Assembly (NCBI GenBank): GCA_031366885.1
Contig: JANLPB010000169.1
Span: 1-9,990 of the forward strand
Origin: UBA668 sp031366885
Lineage (GTDB): Bacteria; Actinomycetota; Acidimicrobiia; Acidimicrobiales; Ilumatobacteraceae
Reading direction: 5' to 3'
Length of the DNA: 9,990 nucleotides
Shown in pieces: positions 1-6,496 of the stretch (position 1 is its first letter; every line of letters begins with the position of its first letter). A model generated the notes under the pieces. The model saw only the letters and a program-made list of their open reading frames with translations, did not search any database and was not told the origin of the DNA. The position numbers were made by a program, and so were the translations under genes.

Positions 1-441
1 GTGGACGTCGCCATCGTCGGGGATCAAGATCCAGTCCCGGTCGCTGATCGGTCATGGGCAGCTAACGCGTTCGGAGCGGATAGCGGCGCAGAACGTGTCC
101 ACACTTTCGCCGCTGTCGTCCGTCATGTCATGGCATCTGCCGGCTGGGCATTCCGAATCGCCGCGCAAGCCGCTGCAGCGGACGCCGATGCTGCCGCGCT
201 GTGGGCGACCGGTCAGCGGCATCGCCTCGAGGACGCAACAAGATTTGTCAACTCGCTTCGCCACGCCCACCTGCTCCGACTCGACCGCCCCAGTCGTGAC
301 GCGGTTGCCACGGTCTGGCTGGTCTCGTCGCCCGAGACGTTCATTCAGCTCGTCGACGGCCTCAATTGGACGCTCGGCCGGTACGAGCACTGGGTCGAAC
401 GGACTCTCGCCGACGCGCTCCTCGAACCACCTCGCTCCTGA
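1..441 (+). CDS. TetR/AcrR-family regulator, C-terminal ligand-binding domain (5' end outside window)
   Basis: The reading frame is open from the first base and ends in TGA at 439-441. The visible 146 residues resemble the all-helical C-terminal domain of TetR-type repressors. Supporting stretches are the opening VAIVGDQDPVPVADR, the central AALWATGQRHRLEDATRFV and the closing VWLVSSPETFIQLVDGLNW followed by RYEHWVERTLADAL. In this family the last of these corresponds to the 'sSPE.y..Lv...gws..rYe.Wl' segment near the C-terminus. The DNA-binding helix-turn-helix lies upstream, outside the window, so the GTG at position 1 is more likely an internal Val codon than a start. Members repress transporter or catabolic genes and release DNA on binding a small ligand; the ligand here cannot be inferred. 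Whether the gene is intact upstream is unknown. The frame runs straight into a relic of a different regulator after its stop. Confidence 0.72.
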   Translation: MDVAIVGDQDPVPVADRSWAANAFGADSGAERVHTFAAVVRHVMASAGWAFRIAAQAAAADADAAALWATGQRHRLEDATRFVNSLRHAHLLRLDRPSRDAVATVWLVSSPETFIQLVDGLNWTLGRYEHWVERTLADALLEPPRS

Positions 442-648
442 GCCACGACCGCAGCCAGCCATCGCACGCCCGGCCGTCTCGATGTCACCAGAGGGGCGAT
501 TTCCAAACTAGAGCATTCCGAAGACGTGCGTGTCTCGACGCTGCGCCAATATCTGGAAGCGCTCGGCACCCGTCTGGCACTCGTCACAGTGTTCGACGAC
601 GACGATCGCAGCGTCGCGGTGCACCTCGGCAGAGGCTCCGCGGCCTGA
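442..648 (+). pseudogene. Remnant of an XRE-family helix-turn-helix regulator/antitoxin (N-terminus missing)
   Basis: Frame 1 continues after the TetR stop with no start codon and ends at TGA 646-648. From about 481 it reads DVTRGAISKLEHSEDVRVST, then LRQYLEALGTRLALVTVFD and ends VAVHLGRGSAA. This matches the second half of XRE/Cro-type proteins: recognition helix 'vtrgaiSklE', then 'vrvsTLr.yleALG.rL.lv..FdD'. Such proteins are often HigA-like antitoxins paired with a RelE/HigB-type toxin. The first half of the domain (start, helices 1-2) is absent. The 39 bases between 442 and 480 encode ATTAASHRTPGRL, which looks unrelated until its last residues. No toxin gene is seen nearby. I read this as a 5'-deleted relic rather than a functional gene; translation from an unseen start is unlikely because the frame is closed upstream by TGA 439-441. 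Confidence 0.7.
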
Positions 649-920
649 CCAACTGGCAGCGGGCAAAATGTACCATCCATATACCAACGCAACGGTAAAC
701 AGCGGTACACAGAGGGGAGCAACGGTCAACACGAAATGCGCTCTGACCAGGCGAAGAGCCCCCTTCCAGCATCGGTTCAACCTCCGCAGGGGTGGTGCCC
801 GTAGTCTGATCGAGAGGAACCGACGCGAACACATCGCGCGACCGCATGGCCTGCAGAACGACGAATCCGCGACCGCCTTGCTCCCGCAACTGCGGGTCTC
901 AACACTGATGGAGCACACTG
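649..920. other. Intergenic stretch with no recognised gene
   Basis: Between the XRE relic and the PAP2 gene I find no recognisable protein on either strand. A minus-strand frame beginning with TTG near 889 encodes a smooth-looking segment (RGFVVLQAMRSRDVFASVPL, then TTPAEVEPMLEGG) that could be a further gene remnant, but I do not recognise the family. The centre (about 665-730) is locally AT-richer and carries the direct repeat listed separately. The promoter of the PAP2 gene presumably lies here, but no convincing -35/-10 pair was found. Confidence 0.5.
689..731. repeat. Pair of 13-bp direct repeats, 30 bp apart
   Basis: GCAACGGTAAACA (689-701) and GCAACGGTCAACA (719-731) agree at 12 of 13 positions. 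The 30-bp start-to-start spacing is close to three helical turns. They lie in an AT-richer patch upstream of the PAP2 gene and downstream of the XRE relic, so they could be operator half-sites. No regulator can be assigned and chance is not excluded. Confidence 0.4.
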
Positions 921-1517
921 ATGGACGGCAGCATCTTTCGATGGATCAACCGGCTCGCCGACCGAACCGGCTGGGCCCACGGATTCTTCACCGCCTACGC
1001 GAAGTACGGAATCGTCGCGTTCGCCTTGCTCCTTTGTATTGCGTACCTCGACGGTCACCAGCACAGCGATCTTCGTGCCGTCGCCGGGAGCGTGTCGGCC
1101 GCAGTCGCAGCGGTGATCGCACTCGGCATCGGCCAGCTCATCGGCGGCGCCATCAACCGCGCCCGACCGTACGAAGCGATGACCGGCGTCCATCTGCTCG
1201 TCGACAAGACGACCGACTTCTCCTTCCCCAGCGATCACGCGACAGCGGTCGGAGCCGTCGCCGTTGGACTCCTTTTGAGCAACCGTCGATGGGGAGTGAT
1301 CGCCGTCGGACTCGCGGTCCTCATGGCACTTGCCCGCGTGTATGTCGGCGCCCACTACCCCGGCGACGTCCTGGCCGGCCTCGCGCTCGGTGCAGCGATC
1401 GCAACACTCGGGCAGATCGTTCTTGTACCGCCACTCATTCGAATCGCCGGATGGCTTTGCCGGACGCCGTTTCGGCCGGTCGTGATCGCTGGTGCCGCAC
1501 CCACGGTTCATGCCTAA
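921..1517 (+). CDS. PAP2-family membrane phosphatase (undecaprenyl-diphosphatase-like)
   Basis: This 198-residue integral membrane protein belongs to the PAP2/type 2 phosphatidic acid phosphatase superfamily, which hydrolyses lipid or isoprenoid (di)phosphates at the membrane. The three signature motifs are visible in order: NRARP at 79-83, SFPSDH at 101-106 with catalytic His106, and ARVYVGAHYPGD at 138-149 with Arg139, His145 and Asp149. The leading Lys of motif 1 is not present and Ser of motif 3 is Ala. From memory, similar variation occurs in BcrC-type undecaprenyl-diphosphatases. Hydrophobic segments at about 28-43, 55-75, 108-122, 124-140 and 150-172 fit the usual fold, and the length is normal. 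The start is supported by GGAG at 910-913 with a 7-nt spacer. The stop lies exactly where recognisable ChrB homology begins in another frame, so this gene abuts a rearrangement breakpoint. Substrate is inferred only from family. Confidence 0.85.
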   Translation: MDGSIFRWINRLADRTGWAHGFFTAYAKYGIVAFALLLCIAYLDGHQHSDLRAVAGSVSAAVAAVIALGIGQLIGGAINRARPYEAMTGVHLLVDKTTDFSFPSDHATAVGAVAVGLLLSNRRWGVIAVGLAVLMALARVYVGAHYPGDVLAGLALGAAIATLGQIVLVPPLIRIAGWLCRTPFRPVVIAGAAPTVHA

Positions 1518-1864
1518 CACTGCCCGCGGACGCGCGGACTCGAGAGCAGCTGGAGTGGATCGCTGACGAAGTGATCGAAGCCGGCGGCACAGCAACGGTC
1601 TGGTTGGGACGCACTGGCAGCGCCGCCCAGCAATGAGCTCTAGCGACCGAGATGTCGGCGGTCGTCGCCGTCGACTACCGAGTTGTCCTCGCCGCAGCCG
1701 ACGAAGCGACCGGGGCGGACGAGTCGGAGCGTCGGCGAACTCTGGCACGGTTACGTCGAGAACCGCACCGCATCGGGCAGCGCGATCACATCCCTCCACC
1801 CGAACGCGACGCGGCGTGGCGAGCGGTCGGGCTGCTTGGTGCGGCAGCAGAGGCCGCGTCGTGA
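1518..1864 (+). pseudogene. chrB: Chromate resistance protein ChrB, N-terminal domain: truncated and stop-interrupted remnant
   Basis: In frame 2, just after the PAP2 stop, the translation becomes recognisably ChrB N-domain: LPADARTREQLEWIADEV, then IEAGGTATVWLGRTG. It is interrupted by TGA at 1634-1636 and resumes in the same frame with DYRVVLAAADEATGADE, RRRTLARLRREPHRIGQR and IPPPERDAAWRAV, ending at TGA 1862-1864. The two halves join without a frameshift, so the interruption is a single nonsense codon. The first 40 or so residues normally present (start and first strands/helix) are missing at the PAP2 boundary. ChrB proteins regulate or support chromate resistance; in many actinobacteria the N- and C-domains are separate adjacent genes, as here. 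A restart at ATG 1652 could make a 70-residue piece, but a functional product is unlikely. Confidence 0.8.
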
Positions 1865-2280
1865 AGTGGGCAACGCGAGCGGGATGTCACGTTGATCGGA
1901 TCGGGTGCGCGTGGCTGGTCCGCCGATTCGTCGATCCCGACGCAGTGTTCACGTTCGTCAACGATCCGGACGAGGTTCCGTTGGACGCGACCGCGTTCGA
2001 CATGCGTGGCGTCGACCCGCCACACCACGGAGGGGATTGCTCGTTCGAGACAATCCTTCGCCGCTACCAACTCGATGACCCGGTGCTGTGGGACGTTGCC
2101 AGGATCGTCGACGAGGCAGATCTCGCCGATGACCGCTACGACGCCATCGAGGCGCCCGGGCTGGATCTCATCTGCCGAGGCCTGTCGATGGTTCGCACCG
2201 ATGACGAAGCCATAGACATCGGTTCAGCGATCTTCGACGGCCTGTTCGAGCATCGCCGACGCGAGGGCGACCGCCGGTAG
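1861..2280 (+). CDS. chrB: Chromate resistance protein, ChrB C-terminal domain protein
   Basis: A 139-residue protein that is the stand-alone form of the ChrB C-terminal domain. Key matches are HVDRIGCAWLVRRFVDPDA at residues 10-28, the FDMRGV...HHGGDCSFETILRRY block at 46-69, a DEAD-like acidic patch near 84-87, and a PGLDLICRGLSM stretch near the end. Family members take part in chromate resistance next to chrA, either as regulators or accessory proteins; the exact biochemistry is not settled. I choose GTG at 1861 rather than the in-frame ATG at 1633, because the segment before 1861 is Arg/Ser-rich out-of-frame translation of the upstream remnant. The GTG overlaps the remnant's TGA (GTGA), typical of translational coupling, and a weak AGAGG lies 7 nt upstream. 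The 3' end overlaps an antisense regulator fragment (2224-2280). No ChrA transporter gene is in the window. Confidence 0.82.
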   Translation: MKWATRAGCHVDRIGCAWLVRRFVDPDAVFTFVNDPDEVPLDATAFDMRGVDPPHHGGDCSFETILRRYQLDDPVLWDVARIVDEADLADDRYDAIEAPGLDLICRGLSMVRTDDEAIDIGSAIFDGLFEHRRREGDRR

Positions 2281-2778
2281 GACGTCGGCGTTGGGCTTGA
2301 GGGTGCTCAGGTCGAGGAAGTGCCCACCGTCGACGCCGCGGGCCGCTGCGTCGCCAAGTATCGCCCGAGCGAGCGCAGTCTTGCCCACACCGCCGGCTCC
2401 CAACAGCGTCACGAGCGGTTGCAACCGGAGCGCTGCCGTTGTCCTCGCGTAGTCATCCTCACGTCCGATCAGCCCGACTGGGACGACAGGTCGGGTCGAA
2501 CCGTCGTCGGCCAGTCGAGCGACGAAGCGATAGCCGCGACCGCGTACGTTGTGAATGGTGTGCTGCGTCGTGCCATCGTCGCCGACCGCACGTCGTGCTT
2601 CCTTGACGCGCGTCGTCAGGTTCGCTTCGGAGACAAAGCGGTGCCCCCACACACCGTCGAGCAGTTCGGTCTTCGGCAGCACTCGATCCCGATGCTCAAT
2701 GAGTTGGCAAGCGAACCGAATCCGGGTGTTGGGCGCTCTGACCGTCGCTACGGATTTAACGGGCAAGCCCGATAGCAC
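2224..2778 (-). pseudogene. Fragment of a winged-helix / P-loop ATPase transcriptional regulator, truncated at both ends
   Basis: From about 2721 downward the minus strand encodes the latter two thirds of an OmpR/PhoB-type winged helix (LIEHRDRVLPKTELLDGVWG, FVSEANLTTRVKEARRAVG, then VRGRGYRFVA). It continues into an NB-ARC-like ATPase start with GLIGREDD and the Walker A motif GAGGVGKTALARA. The frame ends at TGA 2224-2226, about 50 residues after the P-loop. Full-length relatives of this wHTH-ATPase class are many hundreds of residues long, so most of the ATPase and all of any repeat region are missing. The first strands of the winged helix are also replaced by unrelated residues (from the nominal ATG at 2778). 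The last 57 bp are antisense to the end of chrB. Likely a relic of a rearrangement, although a truncated DNA-binding protein could still be made. Confidence 0.72.
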
Positions 2779-3313
2779 CGCTCGGGTTGAGGTTCAGCTC
2801 GGCGGACATCTTCAACCGGCTGGCCCGCCTGCTCCCGACGACAACGCCCAGGTCGGGCAGGTCGACGGTGGCCCGAATGGTGAGCCAGAGAGACGGTGGC
2901 CGTAGCCGCTGGCGGAAGACACCGTTGTAGCGGAGCAGCAATGACACCTGGCGGGTGCCGCTGGTGGTCGTCGTTGTGCCATCGGCCTGCCACGAGTCGA
3001 CCGAGAGGAGCTGGGTCACCCGAGCGGAGAAGTGAACACAATTCGTCGTGTCGGGCACGAGCATGGTGAAGTCGAGCGACGAGCCCAGCAGGTCGTCGGC
3101 GACAATGAGCGTCCCGCAATGGACTCGGGCGGGCAAATCCCGCGGGCGCAGGCCGCGGGTTGCGAGGCCGAGGGCCTGCCCCCTGCCGATCTCCCACGGC
3201 CCGGCGCAGGGCGCCTGGACGCCGCCGATCGTACGGATCAGCTCGGCGGATACTTCGCGTCGCACAGGGTTCGAGTGGTCGACGGCCTGGCGCTCGATCG
3301 TGGATGCAGGCAT
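2756..3313 (-). CDS. Divergent YceI-like (polyisoprenoid-binding lipocalin-type) protein
   Basis: A 185-residue frame with a very good ribosome binding site (AAGGAGT, complement of 3321-3327, 7-nt spacer to ATG). It has YceI-like landmarks: GVQAPCAGPWEIGRG early, corresponding to 'G.W.iDp.Hs'; GTLIVADDLLGSS in the middle; SVDSWQADG and TRQVSLLLRYNGVF, corresponding to 'd.w.vdGeLtirg.TrpVsLdv.Y.G'; and a VVVGSRR.....MSAELNL end. YceI proteins form a beta-barrel that binds isoprenoid lipids. The segment that normally holds 'R..HLRs.DFfdv..yP' appears to be missing between DTTNC and FSARVTQ, and several strands are poorly kept. The gene is therefore either highly divergent or decaying. No signal peptide is seen. 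It lies 92 bp downstream of the LuxR-type regulator on the same strand. The family call is moderate; I did not find a better one. Confidence 0.5.
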   Translation of the reverse strand: MPASTIERQAVDHSNPVRREVSAELIRTIGGVQAPCAGPWEIGRGQALGLATRGLRPRDLPARVHCGTLIVADDLLGSSLDFTMLVPDTTNCVHFSARVTQLLSVDSWQADGTTTTTSGTRQVSLLLRYNGVFRQRLRPPSLWLTIRATVDLPDLGVVVGSRRASRLKMSAELNLNPSGAIGLAR

Positions 3314-3359
3314 GTTCGGGACTCCTTCTTCGCGGTGGATGTCCTCGACTATGAGCCTC

Positions 3360-3382
3360 GGCCGATGCGGTGGAAATCGGCC
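3360..3382. repeat. Short inverted repeat in the gap between the LuxR-type and YceI-like genes
   Basis: GGCCGAT (3360-3366) and ATCGGCC (3376-3382) are perfect complements around a 9-nt loop. The site lies between the stop of the LuxR-type gene and the ribosome binding site of the YceI-like gene. No T-run follows on either strand, so it is not a classical terminator. It could be an mRNA processing or attenuation hairpin, or an operator. Confidence 0.4.
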
Positions 3383-3405
3383 AGTCGGCTGGGATTAACG
3401 ACGGA

Positions 3406-6294
3406 TCAGCGGGGTCCCAGCCGGCCCGGGAGCTCGGCTCGCGAGCGGATGTCGAGCTTGCGGTACACCTTCGACAGGTTCCACTGGACGGTTTTCGGGC
3501 TGATGAACAGCTCGGAAGCGACCTCGCGGTAGGTGCGTCCGGCGGCGATCAGCTCAGCAACCTGAAGCTCCGTCGGCGTCAGACCGGCGACGGGCGCACG
3601 GCCACCCACCCGGGCCAGTTCGGCGGTGGCCTTGTCGACCCACAACGCCGCCCCAAGTCCGGCGAACGTCTCGTGGGCCGCGACGAGCGCGTCGCGGGCG
3701 CCGCGCTTCTGGCGGTGGCGCCGCTGTACGGATCCGAACGCGAGCAGTGTGCGCGCCCGCTCGAACGGTTGCCCCGCACGATCCTCGGCGAGCGTTGCGG
3801 TGAGCACGTCACAAGCGTCGTCGAGCTGGCCGCGGGCCGCCAGCAACAGGCCGCTGCCGCGCCCTGCGATCAGCGCCAACCACGGCCGCTGGAGCGTCGC
3901 CGCGAGGTGTTCGATCCGATCGACCAGCGCTTCCGCCTCGTCGAGATGGCCCAGGGCGATCTTCGCCTCGATCGCGTCCCCGTGGTATCGGAACAGCGCG
4001 GGCTCGAGCAGTCCGGAGTCCTCGGCGGCCGCAGCAACCTCCGTCAACGTGCGGTCGGCCTCGTCGTTGCGGCTCAGGGAGAGTTCGATGAACCCGCGTG
4101 TCGCCATCATCTCCAGGCGCGCCGGAATGACCGCGAACCGATCGGTCAGCTCAAGCCCCTCGGCGATCCTTCCCAACGCAGAATCGGCGGCACCGAGGTG
4201 CGCCTCGACGAGTGCTTCGATATCGCAGGCGTAGGGACGTTCGCTCGCCTGACCGCTGGAGCGGACCGTCTCGGAGCACTCTCTCGCCGTCTGAAGGGCC
4301 TGCGTCCATTGGCCGGACAACAACTCAGTGCGTGCCAGATGGAACAGGATGAATGGCAGCGACTGCTCGTCGCCGCGATCGGCTGCTTGGCGATGGAGAG
4401 AGGCGAACCGCTCGCGGGCCTCGACGAGGTGGTCGTCAAATTCAAGGAGCAGTCCGTGCATCCAGTCCGGTCGAACCAGGATCTCCGGCCCCGACGAAAC
4501 GTTGGTGCGGGCGACCTGCCCAACGGCCTCGACGGCGAGCCCGCGCCCGGCGAGCGATAAGAGGAATTCGAGGTTTGTCAACGCTCCGGCGACGAGCTGC
4601 GGATCGCCCGACCTTTCGGCCAGGGCGAGCGCCCGGCGAGCGTGCGGCTCTGCAGCGGCCAGACCTGAGGACGAGTGCAGACACCAGGCCAGACCCTCCT
4701 CAACCTCAACCTCAACCTCGACCTCGACCTCGGTGGTCACATCATCGCCCAGCTCGTCGAGAGCCACCTGGAACGCGGCGGCACCCGCCTCGAACCCCTC
4801 GATGTGGGCGACGACCCACCCGAGCCGAACCATCGATCGGGCGCGCGTCGGTCCGGGAGACGCGGCACGCGAGATGTCCTCCAACATGACCCGAGAGCGC
4901 GCCACCTCGCCGGCCTCGAACAGGCAGTCAGCGGCCTGCAGGCGCCTCTCCCACTCCATGGGCGCTTGGTCCGCAGGCGTGAATCGCGCTGCTGCTTCCC
5001 ACAGCTCGGCAGCGGTGTCCGGCGCGTAGCGTGCCCTGGCTTGTAGGGCAGCTGCGTCGAGAGCCCCTGCGACCTCCGTGCCAGCGCGCTCAGCTGCGGC
5101 CGCAAGGTGCCGGCCGCGTTCCTCGACATTCTCTACGACCTCCGCCAGGCGAGCATGGAGACGCCGCCGGTCGAGCGCTGACATCTGCGAGTACGCCGCT
5201 GTCGCGAGCAGCGGGTGGGTGAAACCGACACGGTCTCGGTCGACCAACAGCACACCAGCCGCGCTGGCCGCTGCGAGACCTTCGCGTACGCGGTCGGTCG
5301 CGACCACGGACTCGATGAGCGCCGCCGTTGGGCGGGCCGCTGCAGCGGCGGCCCGCACGACGTCGAGGGCCGCCGGGCTCAGCGCCAGCAACTGGTCAGC
5401 GACCACCCGCTGTAGTGTCGCCGGGATCAGCAATCCGAGGCCGTCCTCGTCGACGACATCGCCCTGGAGCATCGCCCGGCCGAGCTGCAGAGCAAAAAGC
5501 GGGTTGCCGCCGGAGCTGTGGTGGAGACGGGCCATCGATCGCCGTTCCAACCGCCCACCGAGGTGGCTACGAAGCAGGCGCTCGAGCTCATCCGCGTCGA
5601 GCGTCGACAGTCGCAGCCGTGTGACCGGCATCCGCCCATCACGCTCGGCGTCGCCCGGGAAGCCGGAGCCGGTGTCAGTCCGGCGAGCCAGCAGCAGCCC
5701 GATCCGCTCCTCGCGTACGCGGCGAACAGCGAAGGCCAGCACACGTTGCGACGCCTGGTCCAACCAATGGACATCGTCGATCCCGACGACGAGTGGGCCG
5801 GAGCGAGCGAGCGCAACGAGCACGCCGAGGAACCCCAGGGCGACCGCACGCGGAAAGTGCTCGTCGTCCTCCGGCTCCGCCCGGAGCAGGGCCACCTCCA
5901 GGGCCCGCCGCTGGGGCACTGGGAGCTCGTCGAAAACGACCGTCGGCACGTCGGCGAGCAGATCCGAAAGCGCGGTGAACGCGAGCTGCGCCTCCGCCTG
6001 AACTGGTCGACACCCGAGGACCTGGAACGAGCGCCGTTCAGCTGCCTGGAGACCCTCCCGCCAGAGCGTCGTCTTGCCGAGGCCCGGCTCACCCTCGAGC
6101 ACCAACATCGCCGGCCCGCGGTCGAGGGAGTCGACGAACGTGTGCAGCGCGTCCAACTCTGTACCGCGGCCGACGATCGGGTCTACCTGCCCAGGCAACC
6201 CCGCATCCATCGACCCGTCCGCCCGAGGCCGTTCATCGCGCCTGTCGAACACGCCACCGGCGCGGGCCGAGTCGTCCGACGACACACCGGCCAT
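3406..6294 (-). CDS. Large LuxR-family regulator: AAA-like ATPase, helical (TPR-like) repeats, C-terminal GerE helix-turn-helix
   Basis: This 962-residue cytoplasmic regulator is of the LAL (large ATP-binding LuxR/MalT-like) type. A conserved entry PIVGRGTELDAL at 39-50 leads to Walker A GEPGLGKT (68-75) and Walker B VVGIDDVHWLD (about 169-179). A winged-helix-like lid and a long alpha-helical, Ala/Leu-rich repeat region occupy about 370-890. The C-terminus is a GerE/LuxR helix-turn-helix (905-962: LTPTELQVAELIAAG, then ISPKTVQWNLSKVYRKL). Such proteins bind ATP and an effector, then activate nearby operons. The start is ATG with GGGAGGG (complement of 6299-6305) 4-5 nt upstream. An unusual EV dipeptide run sits near residues 521-532. 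The inducer is not predictable. The downstream YceI-like gene is the obvious co-transcribed partner. The upstream gap to the rhodanese gene (6295-6496) should hold its promoter, but no clear hexamers were found. Confidence 0.9.
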   Translation of the reverse strand: MAGVSSDDSARAGGVFDRRDERPRADGSMDAGLPGQVDPIVGRGTELDALHTFVDSLDRGPAMLVLEGEPGLGKTTLWREGLQAAERRSFQVLGCRPVQAEAQLAFTALSDLLADVPTVVFDELPVPQRRALEVALLRAEPEDDEHFPRAVALGFLGVLVALARSGPLVVGIDDVHWLDQASQRVLAFAVRRVREERIGLLLARRTDTGSGFPGDAERDGRMPVTRLRLSTLDADELERLLRSHLGGRLERRSMARLHHSSGGNPLFALQLGRAMLQGDVVDEDGLGLLIPATLQRVVADQLLALSPAALDVVRAAAAAARPTAALIESVVATDRVREGLAAASAAGVLLVDRDRVGFTHPLLATAAYSQMSALDRRRLHARLAEVVENVEERGRHLAAAAERAGTEVAGALDAAALQARARYAPDTAAELWEAAARFTPADQAPMEWERRLQAADCLFEAGEVARSRVMLEDISRAASPGPTRARSMVRLGWVVAHIEGFEAGAAAFQVALDELGDDVTTEVEVEVEVEVEEGLAWCLHSSSGLAAAEPHARRALALAERSGDPQLVAGALTNLEFLLSLAGRGLAVEAVGQVARTNVSSGPEILVRPDWMHGLLLEFDDHLVEARERFASLHRQAADRGDEQSLPFILFHLARTELLSGQWTQALQTARECSETVRSSGQASERPYACDIEALVEAHLGAADSALGRIAEGLELTDRFAVIPARLEMMATRGFIELSLSRNDEADRTLTEVAAAAEDSGLLEPALFRYHGDAIEAKIALGHLDEAEALVDRIEHLAATLQRPWLALIAGRGSGLLLAARGQLDDACDVLTATLAEDRAGQPFERARTLLAFGSVQRRHRQKRGARDALVAAHETFAGLGAALWVDKATAELARVGGRAPVAGLTPTELQVAELIAAGRTYREVASELFISPKTVQWNLSKVYRKLDIRSRAELPGRLGPR
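4698..4732. repeat. Hexanucleotide tandem repeat inside the LuxR-type regulator gene
   Basis: Five full units plus one partial unit of CCTCRA (three CCTCAA, two CCTCGA, then CCTCG) encode a Glu-Val dipeptide run (EVEVEVEVEV) on the minus strand. The unit is six bases, so gain or loss of a unit keeps frame and only changes the length of an acidic linker between helical repeats. The A-to-G change in half the units suggests recent expansion followed by a substitution. Confidence 0.85.
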
Positions 6295-6431
6295 GACGCC
6301 CTCCCGAAGTGCTGGCTATCGCAAACCGTACCACGCCCCCCTAGAGGCTCCGCGAGCCGACCGTCGCCGTCGGTGGTTCACGCTCGACTGTGCGACATCG
6401 CAAACGACTTCCGCGTTACGGTCGCCCAGCA

Positions 6432-6453
6432 TGCCGAGCTCAAGCGCTCGGCA
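6432..6453 (-). terminator. Candidate GC-rich hairpin terminator after the rhodanese operon
   Basis: TGCCGAGC (6432-6439) and GCTCGGCA (6446-6453) are perfect 8-bp inverted copies around a 6-nt loop. They begin 43 bases past the stop of the single-domain rhodanese gene in its direction of transcription. No T-run follows, which is common in high-GC actinobacteria. A wider, 12-of-13 inverted pair (6366-6378 with 6461-6473) encloses it and may form an alternative long stem. The hairpin separates the sulfur operon from the LuxR-type gene, which is on the same strand. Confidence 0.5.
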
Positions 6454-6496
6454 GCCTGATAACCGCCGACGGCAAGAGGTGCGTGGCTGGTCAAAG

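Noticed and set aside
584..889. A possible small minus-strand gene upstream of PAP2
   Set aside because: The first 45 codons look protein-like, but the start is only TTG, the tail becomes Cys/Arg-rich and no family was recognised. Kept as a remark on the gene-free stretch.
530..1636. A 368-codon plus-strand open frame spanning the PAP2 gene
   Set aside because: Most of it is Arg-rich translation of the PAP2 gene in another frame. Only its last 40 or so codons are meaningful, as the start of the ChrB remnant.
777..1799. A 340-codon minus-strand frame across PAP2 and the ChrB remnant
   Set aside because: It is Arg/Cys/Gly-rich with no family resemblance, and both opposing plus-strand genes have clear homology.
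1633..1860. ATG 1633 as the start of the ChrB C-domain gene
   Set aside because: The extra 76 residues are low-complexity Arg/Ser sequence, out of frame with the true ChrB N-domain homology that occupies the same bases.
3370..4560. A 396-codon plus-strand frame opposite the LuxR-type gene
   Set aside because: It lacks any recognisable motif and mirrors the high-GC third-position bias of the LuxR-type gene on the other strand.
5518..6459. A 313-codon plus-strand frame opposite the ATPase part of the LuxR-type gene
   Set aside because: It is an antisense shadow with no domain signature; the minus strand holds clear Walker A and B motifs.
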